Notes under the pieces: model-generated | Seen by the model: the letters and a program-made list of their open reading frames with translations, nothing else | Told to the model about the DNA's origin: nothing | The model's database searches: none | DNA from: Streptomyces collinus | Lineage (GTDB): Bacteria > Actinomycetota > Actinomycetes > Streptomycetales > Streptomycetaceae | Length of the DNA stretch: 64,000 bases | Assembly (NCBI RefSeq): GCF_031348265.1 | Contig: NZ_CP133771.1 | Coordinates: 4,588,001-4,652,000, forward strand | Reading direction: 5' to 3' | Shown: positions 1 to 7,359 of the stretch, piece after piece | How positions within the stretch are numbered: the stretch's first letter is position 1 | Layout: each line of letters begins with the position of its first letter | Made by a program: the position numbers and the translations under genes

Positions 1-270
1 GTACCAGCCCGCCCGGTCGTGGGCCGTGACCGGCGGCACCTGCACCGTGCCGTCGGCCGCCAGGCCCAGCCGGATGACCGGGGTGTCGACGCCGATCGCC
101 GGGATCAGCAGCCGCACCGGGACCGAACGGGCCGGTGGCCGCGCCCTCCTGGCCGGGACCGGCGAGGCGGTGGACTCCGGCCGCGCCGGGGTGGTCGCGG
201 GGCCCGCGCACGCCGTCAGCAGGGACGCCGGCGCCCCGGCCATGAACGCGCGCCTGGAGAACGAGCTCAT
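1..270 (-). CDS. Class F sortase, N-terminal part (runs off the left edge)
   Basis: The reverse strand from 270 encodes 90 residues before the window ends. It opens with a twin-arginine-like SRRAFM stretch and a lipobox-like LLTAC (Cys21), so it may be membrane anchored as a lipoprotein. A Pro/Arg-rich linker follows, then RLLIPAIGVDTPVIRLGL and VQVPPVTAHDRAGWY, the typical opening of the class F sortase fold. The catalytic Cys and Arg lie outside the window. The ATG overlaps the stop of the upstream gene (ATGA, 267-270), so the two are translationally coupled. Class F sortases are actinobacterial transpeptidases with poorly known substrates. Confidence 0.85.
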   Translation of the reverse strand, partial: MSSFSRRAFMAGAPASLLTACAGPATTPARPESTASPVPARRARPPARSVPVRLLIPAIGVDTPVIRLGLAADGTVQVPPVTAHDRAGWY

Positions 271-644
271 GCCCCGGTCGCCCGGCGGCGGCGTACGACG
301 AAGACGGTGCCGCCGCCCAGGGCGAGCACCGCTGCGGCGCCCGCGCCGAGAGCCGTGCCGTCGTTCCCGGAGGCCGGGGACGCCGCCACACCGGTGTCGG
401 GCGCGCCGCTCGGCACGCGGGAGACCTGCCCCTCGGCGGGCGCCCGGGTCGGTTCGTCACGGGCCGGCGCCGGGGTCGGTTCGGCCGCCCGGGTCGGTTC
501 GGTGCTCTGCTCCGGGTGGGTGGTGGGCGCGGCGGACGCCGGGACCGGGCTCGGGGTCGTGGGCCCGTCCGCGAACGCGGGACCGGTGCCCATCAGTACG
601 GCGGTGCCCGCGAGGGCCAGGGCACTGAGGACGGTTCGGCGCAT
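267..644 (-). CDS. Small secreted protein with PDTG motif and C-terminal anchor; candidate sortase substrate
   Basis: A 125-residue protein. Residues 1-26 are a clear signal peptide ending AFADG. Residues 27-80 are a Pro/Thr/Glu-rich low-complexity stalk. Near residue 80 there is GAPDTG, then about 20 hydrophobic residues (GAGAAAVLALGGGTVFVV) and a basic RRRR tail. This layout of motif, hydrophobic helix and positive tail is that of a sortase-sorted surface protein, although PDTG is not a canonical LPXTG or LAXTG. It lies directly upstream of, and overlaps by 4 bp, the class F sortase gene. That the sortase acts on it is inference; it could simply be a membrane-anchored partner. Confidence 0.75.
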   Translation of the reverse strand: MRRTVLSALALAGTAVLMGTGPAFADGPTTPSPVPASAAPTTHPEQSTEPTRAAEPTPAPARDEPTRAPAEGQVSRVPSGAPDTGVAASPASGNDGTALGAGAAAVLALGGGTVFVVRRRRATGA

Positions 645-863
645 GGAATCGCACTCCTTCGTCGGTCCGCCCGACGGCCGGGCGGGGTGACAGATCGTGC
701 GGAGAGACGAGCCGGCGCCGGGGCGGGTTGTAAAGAGATGGCAAAGCCGCCGCTGGGGCTCCGAAATAACCTGTCGCGCGCGGGAGTCGGGGCCGCTAGC
801 ATCCGTCGCGATGACGACGACTCACTCTGTCAACAGATTGGGGGACCCGTCCGCGCAAGGTGA

Positions 864-2207
864 GTGCTGATGCTCACCGACCTCGCGAACGGGGACTTCC
901 CGCTTTCCTTCTGGCCGCGCGTGCGCGAGTTCGCCGTGCCGCCCTCCATGATCGAGACCGCGACCGCGCGCCGTCGTGCCGGTGACTGGGCGGGCGCCTG
1001 TGCCGCCGCGAACTTCGACGTCGACCTCCAGCCGCGTCTCCTGGCCAGGCGCCACGGCCGGGAGTTCGCCGCCCGGCTCCGCGCCGACCTCCGGCACCTC
1101 GCCCCCGACCTGCTGCGCTGGCACATGCCGAGGATCGCCCCCGACGGGCTGCTGCGACCGGGCCTGACCATCACCCTGGCCCGCTACGGCACCACCGGCC
1201 CCGGAGCACTGCACCTCGTGGTGCGGACGCCGCCGGCCTGGGCGGACGCCGGCCAGCGGATCAGCCTCGCCCTGTGGGACGCCTCCCGCGCGCGGGAGGC
1301 CCACCGGCATCATCCGCACCCGCGCCCCAGCCGGCGCTTCCGGCTCGACCTGCACCGCCACCTGTGGGACGCGCGCCGGGCCGGTGAGCTGCGGGCGCGG
1401 TCCGGCGAGGGCGGTGCGTACCCGGATCCGGCCGGGCCGCCGCAGCTCGGACTGCGGTGCGCCGTCGACCGGTGGGCGGCCGAGGCGGAGATCCTGCTGC
1501 GGGCCGAACGACGGTCCGGCGGCAAGGTCTCCGTGCGGCTCGGGGCCCGCCACCGGGTCGTCCTGGAGGTGTCCGACGGCGGTGCGCGGACGGCGATGTC
1601 GTACGCACGCGCCCCTGACGCCTCGCTCCCCGTACTGCCCGACGCGGCGACCTGGGTGCTGCCCGACCTGGAACTGCTGCGGGCCGGGGCGATCGACGCG
1701 GGGCGGCTGCATCCGCTGGTCGCAGCGGCGCTGGGCGCCGAGCGGACCGCTCCCCCCGGCCTGCCGGAACGGGCGGGTGATCCCCGGGTGGTGGAGTGCC
1801 GGGGCGCCCGGCACCGGATCGGCCTGGTCGACGGCGCACTGGCCGCCCTCGACCACGACCCGGACGAGATCCGGCGGGAGGAACTGCTCGCCGCCTTCGG
1901 CGGTCCGCCGCTGCCCTGTCTGCGGGCCGTCGACGAGGCGCACCGCCGCCCCGACTGCCTCCCCGGCGTCCGCGAACGCCTCCACCACGGCGACATCGCC
2001 GGTGCGCTCGCCGCGGTCGAGAGCCTGCTCGGCCCCGAGGCGGTGCTGCGCGACGGCCCGCTGCGGGACGCGCTGGAGACGGCCGCGCGACGGCGCATCG
2101 CCCACGGGCTGTACCGCGCGGGCCTCGAAGGCCCCTCGCCCGGCAGCCGGCGCCCCTGGGACCGCCGCCGCTCCCGTGACGACGGCCCGCACCCACGCCA
2201 CATGTGA
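864..2207 (+). CDS. Unknown protein, first gene of a MoxR/vWA unit
   Basis: A 447-residue soluble protein without signal peptide, membrane segments or a motif I recognise. It is rich in Arg, Ala and Leu. A GTG start at 864 is used here; an ATG six bases on (870) is equally possible. The C-terminal third (GDIAGALAAVESLLGPEAV and on) looks helical, and the tail is basic and Pro/Arg-rich. Third codon positions are strongly G/C, supporting real coding. It precedes a MoxR ATPase gene by 92 bp and then a vWA gene, all on the same strand, so it is probably the partner or client of that ATPase pair. No function is assigned. Confidence 0.75.
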   Translation: MLMLTDLANGDFPLSFWPRVREFAVPPSMIETATARRRAGDWAGACAAANFDVDLQPRLLARRHGREFAARLRADLRHLAPDLLRWHMPRIAPDGLLRPGLTITLARYGTTGPGALHLVVRTPPAWADAGQRISLALWDASRAREAHRHHPHPRPSRRFRLDLHRHLWDARRAGELRARSGEGGAYPDPAGPPQLGLRCAVDRWAAEAEILLRAERRSGGKVSVRLGARHRVVLEVSDGGARTAMSYARAPDASLPVLPDAATWVLPDLELLRAGAIDAGRLHPLVAAALGAERTAPPGLPERAGDPRVVECRGARHRIGLVDGALAALDHDPDEIRREELLAAFGGPPLPCLRAVDEAHRRPDCLPGVRERLHHGDIAGALAAVESLLGPEAVLRDGPLRDALETAARRRIAHGLYRAGLEGPSPGSRRPWDRRRSRDDGPHPRHM

Positions 2208-2299
2208 CCCGGCCCGACCCGGCCGGGGCGAACGCCCTTCCCCCGCCCTGCCCTTCATCCCACCGAGACGGCTCACCACCGGCACACAGGTGATCACTC

Positions 2300-3547
2300 A
2301 TGCGCTCTGACACCCCGTTCCCGTCCGACACCGCCGCCCAGCTCGACGTGGCCGGTGACCTGCTGGCCCTGCTGCGCGACACCACCACCGAACCCCGCCC
2401 CGACACCCAGCTGGAGGCCCTCACCCTGGCCGTCGCCGCCGACCTGCCCGTGCTGCTGTGGGGCGAACCGGGCATCGGCAAGACCGCGGCCCTGACCCAG
2501 CTCGCCACGGCCCTGGACCTGCCGCTGACCACGGTGATCGCGAGCGTGCACGAGCCGTCCGACTTCTCGGGGCTGCCGATCGTCGGCGACGACCCCGCCG
2601 AGCAGGGCGTGCCGATGGCCCCGCCGGACTGGGCCGTGCGCCTGGTGCGGGCCGGGCGCGGGCTGCTGTTCCTCGACGAACTGTCCACCGCGCCGCCCGC
2701 CGTGCAGGCCGCCCTGCTCCGGCTCGTGCTGGAGCGGCGGATCGGCGCGCTGCGGCTGCCGCCGGGCGTGCGGATCGTGGCCGCCGCCAACCCGCGCTCC
2801 TCGGCCGCGGACGGCTGGGAACTGAGCCCGCCCCTCGCCAACCGCTTCGTCCACCTGCAGTGGACGCACGACACCGATGTCGTCGTCCGCGGCCTCGGCG
2901 GCACCTGGCCCCGGGCGACCCTGCCCCGGCTCGACCCCGAAAAGCTCCCGGAGGCCGTGGCCTTCGCCCGCCGGGCCGTGTGCGGGCTGCTCGCCGCACG
3001 CCCCGGGCTCACGCACCGGCTGCCCGGCGGCGAGACGCGCCGGGGCGGGCCGTGGCCGTCCCCGCGCAGCTGGGAGATGACGCTGCACCTGATCGCCTTC
3101 GCGACCGCCGCCGGCTCCTCCCGTGACGTCATCTCCCTGCTGGTGAGGGGCACCGTCGGGGACGGGCCCGGGCTGGAACTGCTGGCGAGCCTGGACCGGA
3201 TGGACCTCCCGGACCCCGAGAGGCTGCTGGCCGACCCGGCCGGTGCGGTGCTGCCGGAGCGCGGCGATCTGCGGCAGGCCGCGCTGGACGGCGTCGTGGC
3301 CGCGGTGCGCAACCGCCCGGAGCGGCTGCGCTGGGACGCGGCCTGGGCGCTCCTGGTGAAGGCCCTGGAGACCGGCCCCCCGGACGTGGTGGTCGTCCCC
3401 GCCACCACGCTCGCCGCCCTGCGCCGCGACGACTGGGACGTCCCGGCGTCCATCGAGCGCCTGGCCGGGGTGGTGTCCCTGTCCCGGCGGGCGGACCGCA
3501 CCACGGCCGCGGTCGCGGCCGCCGCCGCGGCGAAGGCGGGCCGGTGA
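2300..3547 (+). CDS. MoxR-family AAA+ ATPase
   Basis: A 415-residue AAA+ ATPase. Walker A is GEPGIGKT (residues 55-62) and Walker B LLFLDE (122-127), followed by AAANPRSSAADGW around sensor 1 and a C-terminal helical lid. MoxR proteins act as chaperone-like ATPases, usually with a vWA-domain protein encoded next door, and help activate or assemble client complexes. Here the next gene is such a protein and overlaps this stop by 4 bp (GTGA, 3544-3547), so the pair is translationally coupled. The Ala-rich C-terminus (AVAAAAAAKAGR) is low complexity. The family is certain; the client is unknown. Confidence 0.92.
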   Translation: MRSDTPFPSDTAAQLDVAGDLLALLRDTTTEPRPDTQLEALTLAVAADLPVLLWGEPGIGKTAALTQLATALDLPLTTVIASVHEPSDFSGLPIVGDDPAEQGVPMAPPDWAVRLVRAGRGLLFLDELSTAPPAVQAALLRLVLERRIGALRLPPGVRIVAAANPRSSAADGWELSPPLANRFVHLQWTHDTDVVVRGLGGTWPRATLPRLDPEKLPEAVAFARRAVCGLLAARPGLTHRLPGGETRRGGPWPSPRSWEMTLHLIAFATAAGSSRDVISLLVRGTVGDGPGLELLASLDRMDLPDPERLLADPAGAVLPERGDLRQAALDGVVAAVRNRPERLRWDAAWALLVKALETGPPDVVVVPATTLAALRRDDWDVPASIERLAGVVSLSRRADRTTAAVAAAAAAKAGR

Positions 3548-5523
3548 CGGCGGACAGCCGGGACCGCGGCCGGGGCGGGCCGACGGCGACCGACGCGCCT
3601 GGGGCGGCCCTTGGGCCGATGGTGACGGGTGTGCCTGGGGCGGCCCTTGGGCCGATGGTGACGGGTGTGCCTGGGGCGGCCCTCGGGTCGACGGCGACGG
3701 GTGTGCCTGAGGCGGCCCTTGGGCCGAAGGTCACCGGTATGCCTGGGGCGGTCCCTGAGTCGGTGGTGACGGGTGTGCCTGGGGCGGCCCTCGGGTCGAC
3801 GGCGACGGGTGTGCCTGAGGCGGCCCTTGGGCCGAAGGTCACCGGTATGCCTGGGGCGGTCCCTGAGTCGGTGGTGACGGGTGTGCCTGGGGCGGCCCTT
3901 GGGCCGATGGTGACGGGTGTGCCTGAGGCGGCCCTTGGGCCGAAGGTCACCGGTATGCCTGGGGCGGCCCCTGAGCCGATGGTGACGGGTGTGCCTGGGG
4001 CGGCCCTCGGGTCGACGGCGACGGGTGTGCCTGAGGCGGCCCTTGGGCCGAAGGCCACCGGTATGCCTGGGGCGGCCCCTGAGCCGATGGTGACGGATGT
4101 GCCTGGGGCGGCCCTCGGGTCGACGGCGACGGGTGTGCCTGAGGCGGCCCTTGGGCCGAAGGCCACCGGTATGCCTGGGGCGGCCCCTGAGTCGGTGGTG
4201 ACGGATGTGCCTGGGGCGGCCCTCGGGCCGACGGTGACCGGTGTGCCCGGGGCTGCACCTCGGCCGACGGCGACCGATGCGTCCGGAGCCGCCCCCGGGG
4301 CCCTCGACCGGGACAAGCTCTTCACGGCCCGCCTGCACGCCGCCCGCGTCCGCCCCTACCTCGCCACGGCCCTCTTCGCCCTGCACGTCGTCGAGTCGCG
4401 GCGGGTGCCGACGATGGGGGTCGACCGCTACTGGCGGTGCTACGTGTCGCCGGCGTACGTGGACCGCACGCCCGTCGAGGAACTGGCCGGTGTGTGGGTG
4501 CACGAGGTGTCGCACCTGCTGCGCGACCACCACGCCCGCAGCGACCGGGTCGCCAGCGAGCGGGGCCTGAACGGCCCGGGGGAGCGGCTGCGGATGAACA
4601 TCGCCGCGGACTTCGAGATCAACGACGACATCTACGGCGACGGCCTGCCCCGTCCCGAGGGGGTCGTCGAACCGCGTCATCTCGGCCTGCCCGAGAACGA
4701 GTTGATGGAGGAGTACCTGCGGCGGTTCACCCTGGGGCCGGGCTCGCAGGACCTGGCCTGGCTCGACTGCGGCAGCGGCGCCGACGGCCTGGGCCGGGAG
4801 TGGGAACTGGGCCCGGACGGCGCGCACGGCCTGAGCGAGCAGGAGCGGGACGCGGTCCGCTTCCGGGTCGCGCAGGGCATCGCCGGACGCCCCGGCAGCG
4901 CCCCGCAGGGCTGGCGGCGCTGGGCCGAGGAGGCCTTCCACCCGCCCCAGCCGTGGCGGCAGCTGCTGGGCGCGGCGGTCCGCTCGGCGGCGTCCGCCCC
5001 CGGCGCCGGCGAGGACTACACCTACGGCCGCCCCGCCCGCCGCTCCACCGCCCTGCCCGGCACGGTCCTGCCGAGCCTGCGCCGCCGCCCGCCCCGCGTG
5101 TCCGTGGTCATCGACACCTCCGGGTCGGTCAGCGACGCCGAACTGGGCAGCGCCCTCCTGGAGGTGGCCGCGATCTCCCGGGCCGTGGGGGGCCGCCGTG
5201 ACCTGGTCACCGTCGTGCCCTGCGACGCCTCCGCCGGCCTCGCCCACCGCCTGTGCCGCGCCGAGGGCATCCCCCTCACGGGCGGCGGCGGCACGGACCT
5301 GCGGGCCGGCTTCACCCGCGCCCTGAGCACCCGCCCGGCCCCCGACGTCATCGTCGCCCTCACCGACGGCCAGACCCGCTGGCCCGGCACCCGGCCCCCG
5401 TGCCGCACGGTGATCGGCCTGTTCCCGCGCCAGTACCGGAGTCACGCCTACGACGAGTCCGACCCCGAGTACGTCCCGGACACACCCCCGGCGTGGGCCC
5501 GCGTGGTGGACATCGGCTCCTGA
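3544..5523 (+). CDS. Metallopeptidase-like (HEXXH) and vWA-domain protein with N-terminal 12-residue repeats
   Basis: A 659-residue protein in three parts. Residues 17-244 are 19 near-perfect copies of a 12-residue Gly/Pro/Ala repeat. Residues about 255-470 match the DUF2201-type putative metallopeptidase region, with VHEVSHLLRDHH giving an HEXXH motif at 320-324, followed by ADFEINDDIYGDGLP. Residues about 515-650 form a vWA-like domain with the MIDAS motif DTSGS (524-528), GGGTDLRAGF and ALTDGQT. It starts with GTG overlapping the moxR stop. vWA partners of MoxR usually bind metal and bridge the ATPase to clients. The repeat tract is unusual for the family and is probably a flexible spacer. 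Whether the HEXXH is catalytic is not known. Confidence 0.88.
   Translation: MTADSRDRGRGGPTATDAPGAALGPMVTGVPGAALGPMVTGVPGAALGSTATGVPEAALGPKVTGMPGAVPESVVTGVPGAALGSTATGVPEAALGPKVTGMPGAVPESVVTGVPGAALGPMVTGVPEAALGPKVTGMPGAAPEPMVTGVPGAALGSTATGVPEAALGPKATGMPGAAPEPMVTDVPGAALGSTATGVPEAALGPKATGMPGAAPESVVTDVPGAALGPTVTGVPGAAPRPTATDASGAAPGALDRDKLFTARLHAARVRPYLATALFALHVVESRRVPTMGVDRYWRCYVSPAYVDRTPVEELAGVWVHEVSHLLRDHHARSDRVASERGLNGPGERLRMNIAADFEINDDIYGDGLPRPEGVVEPRHLGLPENELMEEYLRRFTLGPGSQDLAWLDCGSGADGLGREWELGPDGAHGLSEQERDAVRFRVAQGIAGRPGSAPQGWRRWAEEAFHPPQPWRQLLGAAVRSAASAPGAGEDYTYGRPARRSTALPGTVLPSLRRRPPRVSVVIDTSGSVSDAELGSALLEVAAISRAVGGRRDLVTVVPCDASAGLAHRLCRAEGIPLTGGGGTDLRAGFTRALSTRPAPDVIVALTDGQTRWPGTRPPCRTVIGLFPRQYRSHAYDESDPEYVPDTPPAWARVVDIGS
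3592..4275 (+). repeat. In-frame tandem repeat, 19 x 36 bp, with a 108-bp higher-order period
   Basis: Nineteen contiguous 36-bp units each encode 12 residues of the type GVPGAALGPMVT. Variant units alternate as (GVPGAALGSTAT)(GVPEAALGPKVT)(GMPGAVPESVVT), so much of the array has a 108-bp, 36-residue superperiod. Copies are nearly identical at DNA level including synonymous sites, which implies recent expansion by slippage or unequal exchange. Copy number probably varies between strains. Confidence 0.95.
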
Positions 5524-5528
5524 ACGCC

Positions 5529-6167
5529 CTACGGCCGGTGCAGCAGCCCCCGTTCCAGCGCCACCACCACCGCTCTCGTCCGGTCGTTGACGTCGAGCTT
5601 GGCGAACAGGCGGAGCAGGTGCGTCTTCACGGTGGCCTCGGCGATGACGAGACGGCGGCCGATCTCGGCGTTGGTGAGGCCGTCCGCGACCGCGTTCAGC
5701 ACGTCCGACTCGCGGGCCGTGAGGGGGATCTGGGCGGGCTGGCGCATCCGGGCGACCAGGCGTTCGGCGACCCGGGGCGCCAGCACGGTCTCCCCGCGGG
5801 CCGCCGCGTGGATCGCGTCGGCCAGCTGCTCACGGGTGGTGTCCTTCAGGAGGTAGCCGATCGCCCCGGCCTCCACCGCGCGCTCGATCTCCGCGTCCGT
5901 GTCGTACGTGGTCAGGATCAGCACCCGGGTGCGGGGGAAACGCGCCACGATCTCGGTGGTCGTGGCCACGCCGTCCAGTACGGGCATGCGCAGGTCGACC
6001 AGGGCGACATCGGGTTCGTGGCGTGCGACGAGGTCGAGGGCGGTGCGGCCGTCGCCCGCCTCGCCGACGATCTCGATGCCGGTCCCGGAGGCGAGGAGGG
6101 CCACCACCCCGGCGCGCATGACGGTGTGGTCGTCGACGACGACGATGCGCAGCGGTCGGTCCGTCAT
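5529..6167 (-). CDS. NarL/LuxR-type response regulator
   Basis: A 212-residue response regulator. The receiver domain has the acidic pair Asp12/Asp13 and phospho-acceptor Asp58 in VALVDLRMP; the conserved Lys lies in LLKDTTRE. The C-terminal LuxR-type helix-turn-helix spans about 148-200 (LTARESDVLNAVADGLTNAE, then ATVKTHLLRLFAKL). It is the last gene of an MMPL-kinase-regulator operon on the minus strand; its ATG overlaps the kinase stop (ATGA, 6164-6167). It probably controls the operon's own transporter or a cell-envelope response. Confidence 0.93.
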   Translation of the reverse strand: MTDRPLRIVVVDDHTVMRAGVVALLASGTGIEIVGEAGDGRTALDLVARHEPDVALVDLRMPVLDGVATTTEIVARFPRTRVLILTTYDTDAEIERAVEAGAIGYLLKDTTREQLADAIHAAARGETVLAPRVAERLVARMRQPAQIPLTARESDVLNAVADGLTNAEIGRRLVIAEATVKTHLLRLFAKLDVNDRTRAVVVALERGLLHRP

Positions 6168-7354
6168 GACGCGGCCCCCGGCGGTATCAGCGCCAGGACC
6201 CGGGTCCCGTCCCCCACCGAACTCGTCACCGTCAGCCTCCCGCCCAGTTCCGCCAGTCGCTTGCGCATGCCGTCCAGACCGAAGCCCGACGACTCCTCCA
6301 CCAGGAACCCCGCCCCGTCGTCGGTGATTTCGAGCTCCACCCCGTACGGCTGCCGGGCCAGGACCACGCCGACCGTGGAGGCCCGGGCGTGCTTGCGGAC
6401 GTTGGCCAGGGACTCCTGGGTGCAGCGCAGCAGCGCGATCCGGGTCTGCTGGTCGCACTCCAGATCCTCCAGTTCGGCGTCGACGGTGAGGCCGGTGTCC
6501 TCGGCGAAACGGTCCAGGGTGCGGCGGAGGGTCTCCGCCACCGAACCCGCCGCGGTCTGGTCCGGTCGCCGGCCCGAGCCGACCAGCTCGCGCGCCTCGG
6601 CGAGGTTCTCCCGGGCGGTGGACTCGATCGACCGCAACTGCTGGGCGCTGCGGGCCGGATCGGCGTCGAGCCCCGCCCGGGCGGCCTCGGCGAGCACGAT
6701 GATCGAGGCGAAGCCCTGCGCGAGGGTGTCGTGGATGTCCCGGGCCATCCGCTCCCGCTCGTCCGCAGCGCCCTGGCGCTGGTGCGCCTCGGTCAACTCG
6801 GCCTGGGTCTCCTCCAGTTCCGCGAGCAGCCGGGCCCGTTCGGCGCTCTGCGCGACCACGGAGTGCGCCCACAGCCCGATCAGTGCCCCCACGGCGACGA
6901 CGAGAAGCGTGGACACGAGGACCTCGGTGAAGAACTCCACCGTCCAGCCGTCGTCCCGCAGCACGCTCCCGGCCAGGGTCGCGGCCGTGGCGAGCCCCAG
7001 GAACACCATCGAGACCCTCGGTGTCCGCCCGAACAACCAGTAGTGCGGCAGGGTCACCATGAACAGGGCCGCGTAGTTGCCGCGCAGATACGCCAGCCCG
7101 CCCAGCGCCACCACCAGCACCGACAGGTACACCTCCGGCCGCACGACGGGGTTGGCGGGGAAGCGGTACAGGACCGCGTAGGACACCACTACCGCGCCGA
7201 GCAGGGCCAGCGCCGCGTACTTGCTCCCGCCGGGCCGGTCGATGGCGGCCAGGCCGACGGCCATCACGGCGAACAGCAGCCAGCACACCGCGTTCCAGCG
7301 GCGCAGCGTGGTGGTCCAGAAGGCGTCGGAGGCGGCCCCGGCGAGAGCGGTCAT
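6164..7354 (-). CDS. NarL-type sensor histidine kinase
   Basis: A 396-residue sensor kinase. The first ~165 residues hold about five hydrophobic segments with little extracellular loop, typical of intramembrane-sensing kinases. A short coiled coil (AERARLLAELEETQAELTEA) leads to the HisKA_3 dimerisation helix RERMARDIHDTLAQGF with phospho-acceptor His208. The HATPase domain shows LRCTQESLANVRKHA (N box) and DDGAGF, then GFGLDGMRKR. The ATG at 7354 lies 5 bp after the MMPL stop and its own stop overlaps the regulator, so the three genes form one transcript. The signal may relate to lipids or compounds moved by the MMPL protein. Confidence 0.93.
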   Translation of the reverse strand: MTALAGAASDAFWTTTLRRWNAVCWLLFAVMAVGLAAIDRPGGSKYAALALLGAVVVSYAVLYRFPANPVVRPEVYLSVLVVALGGLAYLRGNYAALFMVTLPHYWLFGRTPRVSMVFLGLATAATLAGSVLRDDGWTVEFFTEVLVSTLLVVAVGALIGLWAHSVVAQSAERARLLAELEETQAELTEAHQRQGAADERERMARDIHDTLAQGFASIIVLAEAARAGLDADPARSAQQLRSIESTARENLAEARELVGSGRRPDQTAAGSVAETLRRTLDRFAEDTGLTVDAELEDLECDQQTRIALLRCTQESLANVRKHARASTVGVVLARQPYGVELEITDDGAGFLVEESSGFGLDGMRKRLAELGGRLTVTSSVGDGTRVLALIPPGAAS

Positions 7355-7359
7355 ACCGA

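Noticed and set aside
3592..4275. Possible CRISPR array
   Set aside because: The 36-bp units are contiguous with no unique spacers and are in frame inside a protein gene.
1261..5445. A 1394-residue open frame on the minus strand
   Set aside because: It is antisense to the MoxR/vWA unit, has no recognisable domain, and exists because GC-rich DNA has few stops; its repeats mirror the coding repeats on the plus strand.
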